Assembly: GCA_023213315.1 (NCBI GenBank)
Contig: JAKCPI010014214.1
Span: forward strand, 1 to 64,000
Direction of reading: 5' to 3'
Length of the DNA: 64,000 nucleotides
Source of the DNA: Euborellia annulipes
Taxonomy: Eukaryota > Arthropoda > Insecta > Dermaptera > Anisolabididae
Made by a program: the position numbers and the translations under genes. Each line of letters opens with the position of its first letter. Position 1 is the first letter of the stretch. Shown one piece after another: positions 21,257 through 31,804 of the stretch. The notes under the pieces were generated by a model that was given only the letters and a program-made list of their open reading frames with translations, was not told where the DNA came from and searched no databases.

Positions 21257-21274
21257 ACCAAGCAAGCGCTTGGT
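21257..21274. promoter_or_regulatory. Candidate AtuR operator
   Basis: ACCAAGCAAGCGCTTGGT is an imperfect palindrome with CCAAGC/GCTTGG arms, 53 bp upstream of the atuA start in the atuA-atuR gap. Pseudomonas AtuR is known to bind inverted repeats in the same gap. Only one clear copy is visible here. Confidence 0.55.
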
Positions 21275-21370
21275 TTGTAAAGGGCAAAATGTTATCCTGA
21301 ATTGGCAAATGTGCTAAAACACGTTTTAAACAATGAATAATTTGCTTAACTTTATGGAAAAAATGATCCG

Positions 21371-21973
21371 ATGATTGCTCACTCAATCGATGATATCCAA
21401 CCAATCGCATGTTTTGATGACAGCCCTAAAGGTCGTTTATTACTTGGTGCTGCTTATTTATTTCATAAGCAAGGTTATGCCAAAACTACAGTTCGTGAGT
21501 TAGCAAATTTCATTGGAATTCAATCGGGTAGCTTGTTTCATCATTTTAAAAGCAAGGATGATATTCTTGCCAATGTCATGCATGAAACCATTATTTACAA
21601 TCATGCCCGTATGCTTGATGCAATCCAAAAATCGGATGATGCTGAACAACAGTTAAAACACTTGATCAAAGCTGAGTTAATTTCGATTACTGGAGATACC
21701 GGTTCAGCCATGGCTGTTTTAGTTTATGAATGGTTTGCGTTGTCAAAACAACGGCAAGATGAACTTCTTAAACTGCGAAATGATTATGAGGATATCTGGT
21801 TCGATGTGATTGAGAAATTACGCGACCTCGGCAAAATTCAGCATGATGCTTTTATTTGGCGCCGTTTGTTGGGCGGTGCGATTGCTTGGACCGTCACTTG
21901 GTATAATCCCAATGGTAAAATGAGCTTAGATGAACTGACTGAAATCGTTTTGGAAATGGCAATTCATAAGTAA
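21371..21973 (+). CDS. atuR: TetR-family repressor of the atu operon
   Basis: An intact 200-residue TetR regulator. The N-terminal helix-turn-helix (about residues 20-65) reads AAYLFHKQGYAKTTVRELAN followed by SGSLFHHFKSKDDIL. The C-terminal ligand domain is helical, as usual. It is transcribed away from atuA with a 166-bp gap that holds the palindrome at 21257-21274. By analogy with Pseudomonas it should repress atuABCDEF and release on a terpenoid acyl-CoA. A start at ATG 21371 gives the usual length. Confidence 0.85.
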   Translation: MIAHSIDDIQPIACFDDSPKGRLLLGAAYLFHKQGYAKTTVRELANFIGIQSGSLFHHFKSKDDILANVMHETIIYNHARMLDAIQKSDDAEQQLKHLIKAELISITGDTGSAMAVLVYEWFALSKQRQDELLKLRNDYEDIWFDVIEKLRDLGKIQHDAFIWRRLLGGAIAWTVTWYNPNGKMSLDELTEIVLEMAIHK

Positions 21974-22054
21974 TACAAACCTAATATAAGAATTTCAGGT
22001 GGACAGATGATTCAACTTACTTAATAAGTAGATAATTCTTTCAAAAATTAACGT

Positions 22055-22449
22055 TCAAACCCAATTTTCTAATTTTAATCCATCAATTCGTTCAAATTCT
22101 TTCATATTATTTGTCACCAAAACAGTATCTAATGCTAACGCATGTGCTGCGATTAACATATCTAAGCTACCAATCATTTGTCCTTTAGACTGTAATGATT
22201 GTCTTAATTTTGCATAATGCCAAATTGCATTTTCATCATAGGGAAGAACATCTAAAGGAACTAAAAATTTATCCAAAGCATTTTTATTTCGCAGAGACCT
22301 GACTTTTCTACCCCAAAAGCCAACTCCGAAGCACTAATACTTGAAATTGACAGCTGGCCTAATTGATATTGTTTAAATTTTTCAAATACATGTGCTGGTT
22401 TGTTGTTAATAATATAAATACAGATATTGGTATCAAGTAAGTAAATCAC
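22055..22449 (-). CDS. vapC: VapC-type PIN-domain ribonuclease toxin (one frameshift)
   Basis: The toxin of a type II VapBC pair: a PIN-domain endoribonuclease that, in the family, cleaves tRNA or rRNA. The N-terminal frame starts at GTG 22449 and shows the first acidic motif, LLDTN, and the conserved ASELAFG glutamate. A break near 22265-22290 moves reading to a second frame (22276-22055) that holds the remaining acidic residues around [10 protein letters not shown] and the TNN motif. All four expected acidic positions are present over the two frames. Whether the break is real, which would leave the toxin inactive, or an assembly error is open. The GTG overlaps the vapB stop. Confidence 0.82.
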
Positions 22450-22676
22450 AATAATTCTTCTCGACTTTGAATGCCTTGATCTTCCCGCTCAAGCAAAAAA
22501 CCATCTTCAAACTCAAACACAGCCTCTTGCATAATTTCCCAAGGATTATTTAAAGGTAAGAGTAAAACACCATTACCAAAGTGTTTAACCACAACTTCTT
22601 TACCCTCAAAACGAAATGCTTTAGGTAAACGAATAGCTTGGCTACGTCCTGATTGAAAAATCTTTGCTACTTCCAT
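22446..22676 (-). CDS. vapB: VapB-type antitoxin (SpoVT/AbrB fold)
   Basis: An intact 76-residue antitoxin. The N-terminal swapped-hairpin DNA-binding domain carries the typical [20 protein letters not shown] block (about residues 4-23). The C-terminal tail that would wrap the toxin is acidic. It overlaps vapC by 4 bases and has a palindromic operator just upstream. In the family it neutralises VapC and, with it, represses its own promoter. Confidence 0.88.
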   Translation of the reverse strand: MEVAKIFQSGRSQAIRLPKAFRFEGKEVVVKHFGNGVLLLPLNNPWEIMQEAVFEFEDGFLLEREDQGIQSREELL

Positions 22677-22695
22677 AAGGACTCCTTAAATTGAT

Positions 22696-22729
22696 AATAA
22701 CCATTGGTATATATCATACCATGGTTATT
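22696..22729 (-). promoter_or_regulatory. vapBC operator palindrome
   Basis: An inverted repeat of about 14 bp per arm (AATAACCATTGGTAT at 22696-22710 and ATACCATGGTTATT at 22716-22729) lies 20 bp upstream of the vapB start. The position fits autoregulation by the VapBC complex. Confidence 0.65.
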
Positions 22730-22779
22730 TTTTCAGCAAAAATCAACATTGTAAGTTTTTATCATTCAAAAATGCGTCA

Positions 22780-23949
22780 TTAAAACCCCAACTGCTTACT
22801 AATCAAATCTTTCATGATTTCTTCAGCACCGCCACCGATCATATTTACTTTGACTTCACGATAAATACGCTCGGATTTAGTCCCTCGCATAAAGCCCATG
22901 CCACCTAGAGTTTGCACTGCTGCATCTGCACAGAACTGCATGGTTTGGGTTGCGATATTTTTTGACATACAAATTTGTGCAATTAAATCACTGCCCTGTA
23001 GTTCAGCCTGCCCCATACGATAAGCAGTATCTTCCAATAATGCCCGTGTTGTGGTTAAACGCGTCGCCATATCAACCAACTTATGACGTACCACTTGATG
23101 ATCAACTAAGCGTTTTCCAAAAGTCTTCCGCGCTTTAGACCATTCTAAAGCCTCTTGATAACAGACCAAGGCATAACCATAGGCCATAGAGGCTAACCAA
23201 AAGCGCTCCATATTGAAGTTCTTCATAATGACCTTAAAGCCTGCATTTTCTTCACCAAGAAGATTTTCTACAGGAACTTTGACTTGGTCAAAATGCAAAT
23301 GAGCAGTATCCGATGCCCACCAACCCATTTTCTTTAAAGGTGATTTAGTGATGCCATCACTGTGTGCATCGACCAATAACATCGAAATACCACTCGCACC
23401 TTTATTTTCAGGATCGGTTCTCACCGCTACCGTATAATAATCTGCGCGCATACCTGAAGTAATAAAGGTTTTTTCACCACTCACCAGATAAAAATCACCT
23501 TCACGGATTGCTTTGGTTTGTAATGCAGCAACATCAGAACCGCCGCTTGGTTCGGTAATCGCAAGTGCAGAAATTTTTTCGCCTGAAATAATTTGTGGCA
23601 TCACCTTGTCACGAATATGTGGCTGGGCAAAATGATGAATTGGTGGTGTACCAATGGTATGAATCATCAAAGAAATATGTACGCCACCAGAGCCAGCTTT
23701 GGCTGTTTCAACTGCGGCTAAGAACACATGAAATGCATCTGCATCTGAGATTCCTCCATGCTCATCATCAAAGCCTAAACCCAATAGACCAATTGCAGCA
23801 GCCTTTTGATAAAGCGCACGAGGAAAAGTTTCAGCCTCATCCCATTCATTGACAAAAGGAGAAATCTCTTTTTCAACAAATTTCTTCACACTGTCTGCAA
23901 ATGCACGATGCTCAGCGGTGTAGTAAATCGGGTTATTTAAATGATCCAT
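22780..23949 (-). CDS. Acyl-CoA dehydrogenase (citronellyl/isovaleryl-CoA dehydrogenase-like)
   Basis: An intact 389-residue acyl-CoA dehydrogenase. The middle domain contains ALAITEPSGGSDVAAL and FYLVSGEKTFITSGMRADY. The C-terminal helical domain contains MERFWLASMAYGYALV, RKTFGKRLVDHQVVRHKL and the block QTLGGMGFMRG. The C-terminal IGGGAEEIMKDLISKQLG places Glu in the IVD-like region. It lies between vapBC and a second, very similar dehydrogenase on the same strand. Together with AtuD this makes three dehydrogenases at the atu locus. The substrate is inferred to be a branched or terpenoid acyl-CoA. Confidence 0.85.
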   Translation of the reverse strand: MDHLNNPIYYTAEHRAFADSVKKFVEKEISPFVNEWDEAETFPRALYQKAAAIGLLGLGFDDEHGGISDADAFHVFLAAVETAKAGSGGVHISLMIHTIGTPPIHHFAQPHIRDKVMPQIISGEKISALAITEPSGGSDVAALQTKAIREGDFYLVSGEKTFITSGMRADYYTVAVRTDPENKGASGISMLLVDAHSDGITKSPLKKMGWWASDTAHLHFDQVKVPVENLLGEENAGFKVIMKNFNMERFWLASMAYGYALVCYQEALEWSKARKTFGKRLVDHQVVRHKLVDMATRLTTTRALLEDTAYRMGQAELQGSDLIAQICMSKNIATQTMQFCADAAVQTLGGMGFMRGTKSERIYREVKVNMIGGGAEEIMKDLISKQLGF

Positions 23950-24021
23950 ATCTTGTTGTTCCCTGCTTATTTTTATTGCGATTTATTGTGTACAGTTCTA
24001 GTTTAATCCATTCTCGATATT

Positions 24022-25187
24022 CTAATAGCCCAATTGACGACTCGCGAGGTCTTTCATAATTTCTTCCGCCCCACCACCAATCATATTGACTTTAACATCA
24101 CGGTAAATCCGTTCAGACTTAGTGCCTCGCATAAAGCCCATGCCCCCTAAAGTTTGTACAGCTGCATCGGCACAAAATTGCATAGTTTGAGTGGCCACAT
24201 TTTTAAGCATACAGATTTGCGCAATCAACTCATTGCCCTGCATTTCAGGCTTCCCTAAGCGATAAGCAGTATCCTCCAACAAAGCAAGTGTTGTGGTTAA
24301 GCGAGTCGCCATATCGACTAATTTATGCCGAACCACTTGATGATCAACTAAACGTTTACCAAAGGTTTTACGTTCTTGTGCCCATTCCAATGCTTCTTCA
24401 TAACAGGCTAATGCAAAACCATAACTACTGGCAGCAAGAAAAAAACCGCTCCATATTGAAGTTATTCATAATCACAAGGAAACCCATATTTTCTGCCCCC
24501 AACAAATTGCTTGCAGGAACACGAACTTGATCAAAATGGAGATGAGCCGTATCCGAAGCCCACCATCCCATTTTGTCGAGTTTTGATTTGCTTATGCCGT
24601 CACTATGGGCATCCATCAATAACATTGAGATACCATTCGGGCCTTTGGCATCAGGATCTGTACGTACTGCAACTGTATAATAATCAGCACGAATGCCCGA
24701 TGTAATAAAGGTTTTTTCGCCACTGACAATATAGTCTTGACCATCCCGTACAGCTTTGGTCTTAAGTGCTGCCACATCAGACCCACCCGTGGGTTCAGTA
24801 ATCGCCAACGCTGAAATTTTTTCCCCTGCCAAGATTTGAGTCAGTACAGTTTGTTTAATCTCATCTGAAGCAAAATGATTGATTGGAGGTGCGCCAATCG
24901 AATGTGACAATAAGGAGGCACATAAACCACCTGAACCTGTTTTGGCTAACTCAATCGAAGACAACAACACATGAAAAGCATCGGTTTCTGGAATTCCCCC
25001 ATAGTTTTCGTCAAAACCTATCCCCAATAAGCCGATATCTGCGGCTTTTTTATAAAAGTTCTTTTGGAAAGGTTTCTGCCTCTTCCCATTGATTGATATG
25101 TGGCATTAATTCTTTTTGAACAAACTTTCGAATGGAATCTGCAAATGCAAAATGCTGATCTGTATAGTAAATTGGATTATGCTTCAT
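24022..25187 (-). CDS. Acyl-CoA dehydrogenase, tandem paralogue (frameshifts)
   Basis: The second dehydrogenase, read in three pieces: ATG 25187 to about 25050, 25027 to about 24430, and 24390-24022. Breaks fall near 25040-25060 and in an A-rich run near 24440. The C-terminal 120 residues match the neighbour at 22780-23949 almost residue for residue, including RKTFGKRLVDHQVVRHKL and GGMGFMRGTKSERIYR, so the pair arose by tandem duplication. It has the usual GEKTFITSG and TEPTGGSDVAAL middle-domain blocks. Intact length would be about 388 residues. It is the promoter-proximal gene of the pair, divergent from the helicase gene. Confidence 0.82.
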
Positions 25188-25288
25188 CTTGATTTGCTTC
25201 CCAGCATTATTTTGAAAAACTTATACTGACAGATTTTATTTAATTTAAAGTTGCAGAAACGATCAATTTGTATTTAAAAACATGTCAT

Positions 25289-25300
25289 TTTTGATCAAAA
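25289..25300. promoter_or_regulatory. 12-bp palindrome in the divergent acd-helicase promoter gap
   Basis: TTTTGATCAAAA is self-complementary. TGATCAAAAA recurs 30-40 bp to the right near 25325. The site lies between the divergent acyl-CoA dehydrogenase and helicase starts and could be an operator; this is weak evidence. Confidence 0.25.
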
Positions 25301-25381
25301 CTCATATATTAATTTCAGATTCATGATCAAAAATCCGTTACACTGTTAGTAATTTCCTTTTAATTTTTAGCTCTATAAATA

Positions 25382-28300
25382 ATGGCGACATTGAATCAAT
25401 TTTTATCACGTTTTAACCCTGCAACCATTCAAAGAAGCTTGAGTTATGTCAAAAAAATTGATCTAAAATCCTTAGAGGTCTACCCTGATCGGGATAATTT
25501 AGTCATCGAAGCACAAATTCAGGGAACGGATTATTATGAAACGGCTGTTATCTATAATCCTTTAACAAATAAAATTGTGGATACCGACTGTAGTTGCCCT
25601 GTTGGTTACGATTGTAAGCATTCGGCTGCACTTGCACGTTATTTTTATGATCAACAGCTTTCCAACCCAACGCGCACGTCAAAAACTAAACCCATTAGAC
25701 CAAGCTCAAACCACAACAAATAGTTCTACCCACACCACGGCAAAAGCTTGGTTCGCTCAATTTAAACAACAATTGGCACAAGTTCAACGCACTGAAACGC
25801 CAGTACAGCACCAACTCATTTATATTTTCCAACCAAAAAATAACACCGCCAAATTACAACTTAGTGTTTTTAAAGTCCGTCGCAATAAAGACGGAAAAAT
25901 TCGTGATACCGCCTCTATACCAGTTATGACAACGTATCTCAATGAACGTCTTAAAGTCAGTGCAAGAAGAAAAGAATATCTTTAGTCATTTGTACTTTTT
26001 CGCCACTTAACTTCCCAGATGCTCATTTTTACCCATCATCTTGGGATATTTCAGGAGTCTATCTCGAACAGCTTAAGAACTGCGATCAATAGTAGGGATT
26101 GATATGCGCTAGAATGTAGAAAGATTCTGCACTCACATAGTCTGAAGATCACCTTCAAATTGAGTTTAATTGGCAGTCCCGTCCAGAACAACAAACTGAA
26201 AAATTAAAGGCACAATTTATTGATCAACATGGTCGTGAAATGGCACCTGACCATGCTGAACAAATTTATATTATTCATTCACATCCATTAAGTTATCTCG
26301 GATACCTCTACAAAAACCAAGTCGGTGTACTTAGAGTCTTCTTATTCTTAGTGAAATGATCGAAGAATTGCTGAATATGCCACAAATGCCTGTGGAGTTA
26401 TTGGCTGAATTTGAGCAAGTGATTCAACCCTATGCTTTGATTTGAAGATTTACCTCAAGCGCCATTTGCACAAAGTATAGAAACTATTAAAAAGGCAAAC
26501 CCACACCTATTTTACGTTTTGGTACACATCCGCAATATGACCGTCTTGGTCATATGCATCATTATGCATTTGGCTGAAATCGAATTTGAATACTCAGCTG
26601 GACGAATTAAAGCAGGTTTCCCTCGATGACAGTTTCATGTATCAATATTGATGAAAAAGCAGTTCGCCAACAACGTGATTTAGTTGCTGAAAAGAGAACA
26701 TATTGACGATTAAATTCATTCAGTTAAATCCATACAACGGATTACCAAGCTACCAAAAAAGCAAACGCCCTGCTTTTGATGACATCACGTGAAAACTCAA
26801 TTGTTTATGCCGATCCAATGGCTTGGGTTGAGCAACTGGTTCCTGAAAATAAAATCGAAGGTCTCGGCTGGAAAGTTGAACATACCCTAGATAGTCAGTT
26901 CAATTTAAGTGCAACACAAAACCTGCAACTCTCATTGAACTGAATCTGATAAAAAAACAAAGATTGGTTTAATGTCGGTGCGACAATTCAGGACATGAAT
27001 GGCAACACCTATAACCTGATTGATCTTCTTGGCTATGCAATACAGCATAATCACATCTTTTAGAAGATGACTATATTGAAAAAATGGACAGTGACAGCTT
27101 CTTAATTGTTCATTTAAAAGAAGCTCAAAACACAACTGGCACTTAGAAATCAAGAAATTAAGCCCATTCTGATCTATTTAAAAGAAATTTTACGACATCC
27201 TGAATCTGCAATCATTAGATCAATACGATGCCAGCTCAATTTTAGATTTACAGCATCATTTGGGCATGCCTTGGCGTACCAATGAGCGCCTGAAAATATT
27301 TGCTGAAAAGCTTCAAAATAGTTATCAAGCTCAAATCTGTACACCACAAGGCTTCCAAGGCGAACTACGCCCATATCAACAACAAGGTTTAGCATGGCTA
27401 CAGTTCTTACGCGAAACTGAACATGGCGGTATCCTTGCCGATGATATGGGACCTGGCAAAAACAGCACAAACACTTGCACATATTCTATTAGAAAAGCAG
27501 GCAGGCCGATTAAATCAACGCTCCAAGCCTTGATTATTGCACCAACCTCTTTAATGCATAACTGGCGTAAAGAAGCTGAGAAATTCACCCCTGAATTAAA
27601 AGTTTTGGTCTTACAAGGATCATGACCGAGTTGAGCATTTTCAAGAGATTAAAAATGTAGATATTGTCCTCAGTACCTACCCGCTTTTGGGCCGTGATGA
27701 AGAATTTTTACTGCCCTATCAATATCATTTATTGATTTTAGATGAAGCTGCAAAACATTAAAAACCCTCGGGCCAAAAGCCTCTCAAGTGGTTCGGCAAA
27801 TCAAAGCCAAAACATCGTCTATGTTTAACTGGCACACCGATGGAAAACCATTTGGGCGAATTATGGTCATTGTTCCATTTCTTGATGCCTGGTTTTTTAT
27901 ATAGTCGGGAAGTTGTTTAATAAAAAATATCGCAATCCTATCGAGAAACATGCAGATCTCCATGGTTAAAACTAAATCATTTCCTCGTATTAAACCGTTT
28001 ATGTTGCGTCGCTTAAAAACAGAGGTGGCGAAAGAGCTTCCTGAAAAAACCACGATTGAAGTCAACATTGATATGAATGAACAGCAATCTAAGCTCTTAC
28101 GAAGCTGTTCGTGCAACAATGCAAAAGAATATTCGTGAGTTGATTGCAGCCAAAGGCTTCCATCGTAGTCAGATTCAAATTTTAAGTGCATTGCTTAAGC
28201 TTCGACAAGTTTGCTGCCATCCAAGCCTTTTACAACTTGATCAAGTCAAAAATCAAAATGTTGAATCAGCAAAATTAGATCACTTATTGGAAATGGTTCA

Positions 28301-28774
28301 AGATATGGTTGAGGAAGGACGTAAGATTTTTTTAATCTTCTCTCAATTCACCACGATGCTACAACTCATTGAAGAGCATTTAAAAACCTTAAATATTCGA
28401 AATGTAAAACTTACTGGACAAACTAAGAAACGTGATGAAGTGATCACGGCATTCCAAGCAGGCGATATTCCTGTTTTCCTCATCAGTTTAAAGGCAGGTG
28501 GTGTTGGGCTTAATCTCACTGCTGCTGATACAGTGATTCATTATGACCCTTGGTGGAACCCAGCGGCTGAAGATCAAGCTTCTGATCGTGCATGGCGTAT
28601 TGGTCAAGATAAACCTGTTTTTGTTTATAAATTGATTACTAACCAAAGTATTGAAGAAAAGATTTTAGCCTTACAGAAAAAATAAAGCCAGATCTTGCCA
28701 AATCCATTCTAAGTATTGATCATGAAAATGAAGTGAAATTGTCTGAAGATGATGTCATGAGCTTGTTGGATTGA
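25382..28774 (+). pseudogene. SWIM zinc-finger SNF2/DEAD-box helicase (many frameshifts)
   Basis: A Swi2/Snf2-type ATPase of the bacterial HepA/RapA-like kind with an N-terminal SWIM zinc finger. The SWIM motif CSCPVGYDCKH lies at about 25587-25622. Helicase blocks follow in several frames: GELRPYQQQGLAWLQFL and motif I (DDMGPGK) near 27360-27455, IIAPTSLMHNW near 27535, DEA near 27740, LTGTPMENH near 27825, then [41 protein letters not shown] and AWRIGQ to 28774. I see more than ten frame changes in about 3.4 kb, far above the rest of the window, and motif I has Pro where Leu is usual. Intact length would be about 1,120 residues. Errors next to the repeated rRNA operon are likelier than decay, but decay is not excluded here. 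Confidence 0.78.
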
Positions 28775-28833
28775 AACTTTAAAGATAAGGTGTAAAATTT
28801 AACAAAAGTTAGATCTAACGCATCAATACGAAG

Positions 28834-28864
28834 AAAACCCTGTCATCATGGGGTTTTGTTTTTT
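28834..28864 (+). terminator. Intrinsic terminator after the helicase gene
   Basis: AAAACCC, a 9-base loop, GGGGTTTT, then a T-rich run, 60 bp beyond the helicase stop. Confidence 0.75.
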
Positions 28865-28926
28865 ATTCCTACATTGTTTAGAATCTATAGGAATTCTGAA
28901 TACGGCCGTTTCACTTTACTGCATCG

Positions 28927-29450
28927 TTAGCTTTCCCAACTTAATGATCCAAATTACCATGATCATCTGTTTTAACGACGATTAACTGATCAGTTAAGTC
29001 TCTATTTTTTGTAGTGTAATCAAAGACAGCAAAATACGATGTATCATACTTTCCCATCTAGATAAAGCCTAACTCTTGTTAAATATAATTTGGTTAAAAA
29101 CTGCTGTGCTTCTTGTCTATTGGATTAGAAATCCCACCTCTTTCTAAGAAATCATCGTGCTAATTCTTCAATATGAAAATCCACATATTCTTTGGAACAG
29201 GTCCCTTCCTTTTCATTTTCAGTAAAATCTTGTTGAATATAATCTTGGTTTTTGCCCATCAAATTTTTCTATATTTTCAATAAAAGACTTACCCTCGTTC
29301 GAAAAGTTTCTACATCCAAAGTATTCGCTTCAAAAATTCTAAATCAACTTGAACAGCTTTGCCATTAAGCTCAAGATCAACTTGGTAATGTTCTTCTAGT
29401 GATTCTAATTGCAGTATTCCAAAAATGCGGCAAGGTGTATTCACTGACAT
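28927..29450 (-). pseudogene. DUF2004-like protein (frameshifted)
   Basis: From ATG 29450 the frame reads MSVNTPCRIFGILQLESLEE and a segment with NGKAVQVDLEF, then shifts near 29330, 29270, 29165, 29090 and 29045. Successive frames keep a coherent protein of about 170 residues with VDFHIEELA, KYDTSYFAVFDYTTKNRDL and a final block before 28927. The pattern (beta-rich start, VDL-F motif, F-V-DYT segment) resembles DUF2004 proteins of unknown function; that family call is from memory and only moderate. It is convergent with the helicase gene and lies 120 bp beyond the rRNA terminators. Like its neighbour it sits in the most error-prone part of the window. Confidence 0.5.
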
Positions 29451-29569
29451 TTTTGTTTTATTCCTATATTTTTTTCATGTTAGGTAAAGCAATTAATTTA
29501 TCATTTAATGATAAAAAATTCTTGATCTAGATTTTATATTTTGTTCTTCCAGATATCTAAAGTACATAT

Positions 29570-29604
29570 AAAACACCCCGCTCTCTAGAGACCGGGGTGT
29601 TTTA
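29570..29604 (-). terminator. Distal rRNA-operon terminator hairpin
   Basis: AACACCCCG/CGGGGTGTT stem with an inner CTCT/AGAG extension. It is a near copy of the hairpin at 29627-29664; the repeat unit also includes the following TTTAGATTTAAAA. Confidence 0.8.
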
Positions 29605-29626
29605 GATTTAAAAAGCTACGCATAAA

Positions 29627-29664
29627 AAAACACCCCGCTCTCGTTAGAGATCGGGGTGTTTTAG
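29627..29664 (-). terminator. Proximal rRNA-operon terminator hairpin
   Basis: Same AACACCCCG/CGGGGTGTT stem, followed on the minus strand by seven T bases. It lies directly after the 5S gene and is the likely main terminator of the operon. Confidence 0.88.
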
Positions 29665-29672
29665 ATTTAAAA

Positions 29673-29787
29673 GCTGGCGATGACTTACTCTCACATGGGT
29701 AACCCCACACTACCATCAGCGCTAAGAGGTTTCACTTCTGAGTTCGGGAAGGGATCAGGTGGTTCACTCTTGCTATTGTCGCCAGCA
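29673..29787 (-). rRNA. rrf: 5S ribosomal RNA
   Basis: About 115 nt, with complementary ends GCTGGCGA / TCGCCAGC on the given strand and the conserved core (CCGAACTCAGAAGTGAAAC on the minus strand) typical of bacterial 5S. Last gene of the operon, followed by two terminators. Confidence 0.93.
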
Positions 29788-29957
29788 AACTGTTATGGAC
29801 TTGTTCGGGTCTTATTTAAATGCCTTACTTCGTACCAAATGAGTTATTAACAGAACATTTGAGTTGGGTAGTTGTAACTAGCTTTACAACTAAATCAAGT
29901 ATGTTTGATCTTTTATGAATCAAATGATGCTTCGTATACAACTGCTTGGGTGTTGTA

Positions 29958-30091
29958 TAGTCAAGCCTCACGAGCAATTAGTATTGGTCAGCTTCATGCG
30001 TCACCGCACTTCCACATCCAACCTATCAACGTCGTAGTCTTCAACGGCTCTTTAGAGGACATAAAGTCCTAGGGAAATCTTATCTTGAGGT

Positions 30092-30147
<56 letters not shown>

Positions 30148-30293
30148 GATGCGACTGGCGTCACAACCGGTACACCAGAGGTTCGTCCACTCTGGTCCTC
30201 TCGTACTAGGAGCAGATCCTCTCAAATTTCCAACGCCCACGGTAGATAGGGACCGAACTGTCTCACGACGTTCTAAACCCAGCTCGCGTACCT

Positions 30294-30344
<51 letters not shown>

Positions 30345-30400
30345 AGATGAGCCGACATCGAGGTGCCAAACACCGCCGTCGATATGAACTCTTGGGCGGT

Positions 30401-30476
<76 letters not shown>

Positions 30477-30882
30477 ACCTACTTTCGTACCTGCTCGACT
30501 TGTGGGTCTCGCAGTTAAGCGCGCTTTTGCCTTTATACTCTACGCGTGATTTCCGACCACGCTGAGCGCACCTTCGTACTCCTCCGTTACTCTTTAGGAG
30601 GAGACCGCCCCAGTCAAACTACCCACCAGACATGGTCCTCGTCCCGGATAACGGGACAGAGTTAGAACCTCAATATTACCAGGGTGGTATTTCAAGGATG
30701 GCTCCATAGCAACTGGCGTCACTACTTCAAAGCCTCCCACCTATCCTACACAAGTAAGATCAAAGTTCAATGTCAAGCTGCAGTAAAGGTTCACGGGGTC
30801 TTTCCGTCTAGCCGCGGGTACACCGCATCTTCACGGCGATTTCGATTTCACTGAGCCTCTGCTGGAGACAGCGCCCCCATCA

Positions 30883-30964
<82 letters not shown>

Positions 30965-31752
30965 TGGGGCTTCGATCAAGAGCTTCGCTTACGCTAACCC
31001 CATCAATTAACCTTCCAGCACCGGGCAGGCATCACACCCTATACGTCCACTTTCGTGTTTGCAGAGTGCTATGTTTTTAATAAACAGTTGCAGGGGCCTG
31101 GTTTCTGTGGCTGCCAATAGCTCAAGGAGCAAGTCCTATCACCGTCAGCAGCGTACCTTCTCCCGAAGTTACGGTACCATTTTGCCTAGTTCCTTCAGCA
31201 GAGTTCTCTCAAGCGCTTTGGTCTACTCGACCTGACCACCTGTGTCGGTTTAGGGTACGATTCCTGTGTAACTGAAGCTTAGAGACTTTTCCTGGAAGCA
31301 TAGTATCAGCCACTTCGCTAGTAAACTAGCTTGCTATCAGCTCTCAGCATAGAGCACCCCGGATTTGCCTAAGATGCATGCCTACTGCCTTTCACCTGGA
31401 CAACCAACGCCAGGCTGACTTAACTTTCTCCGTCCTCTCATCGCATTACACAGAAGTATTGGAATATTAACCAATTTCCCATCGACTACGCCTCTCGGCC
31501 TCGCCTTAGGGGTCGACTCACCCAGCCCCGATTAACGTTGGACTGGAACCCTTGGTCTTTCAGCGAACGGGTTTTTCACCCGTTTTGTCGTTACTCACGT
31601 CAGCATTCGCACTTCTGATACCTCCAGCATACTTCTCAATACACCTTCATCGGCTTACAGAACGCTCCCCTACCACGTGCACATAGTGCACATCCGCAGC
31701 TTCGGCATATAGTTTTAGCCCCGTTACATCTTCCGCGCAGGCCGACTCGACT

Positions 31753-31804
<52 letters not shown>

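Noticed and set aside
29570..29664. CRISPR-like repeats
   Set aside because: Only two copies, each a GC-rich hairpin followed by T bases directly after 5S; they are terminators.
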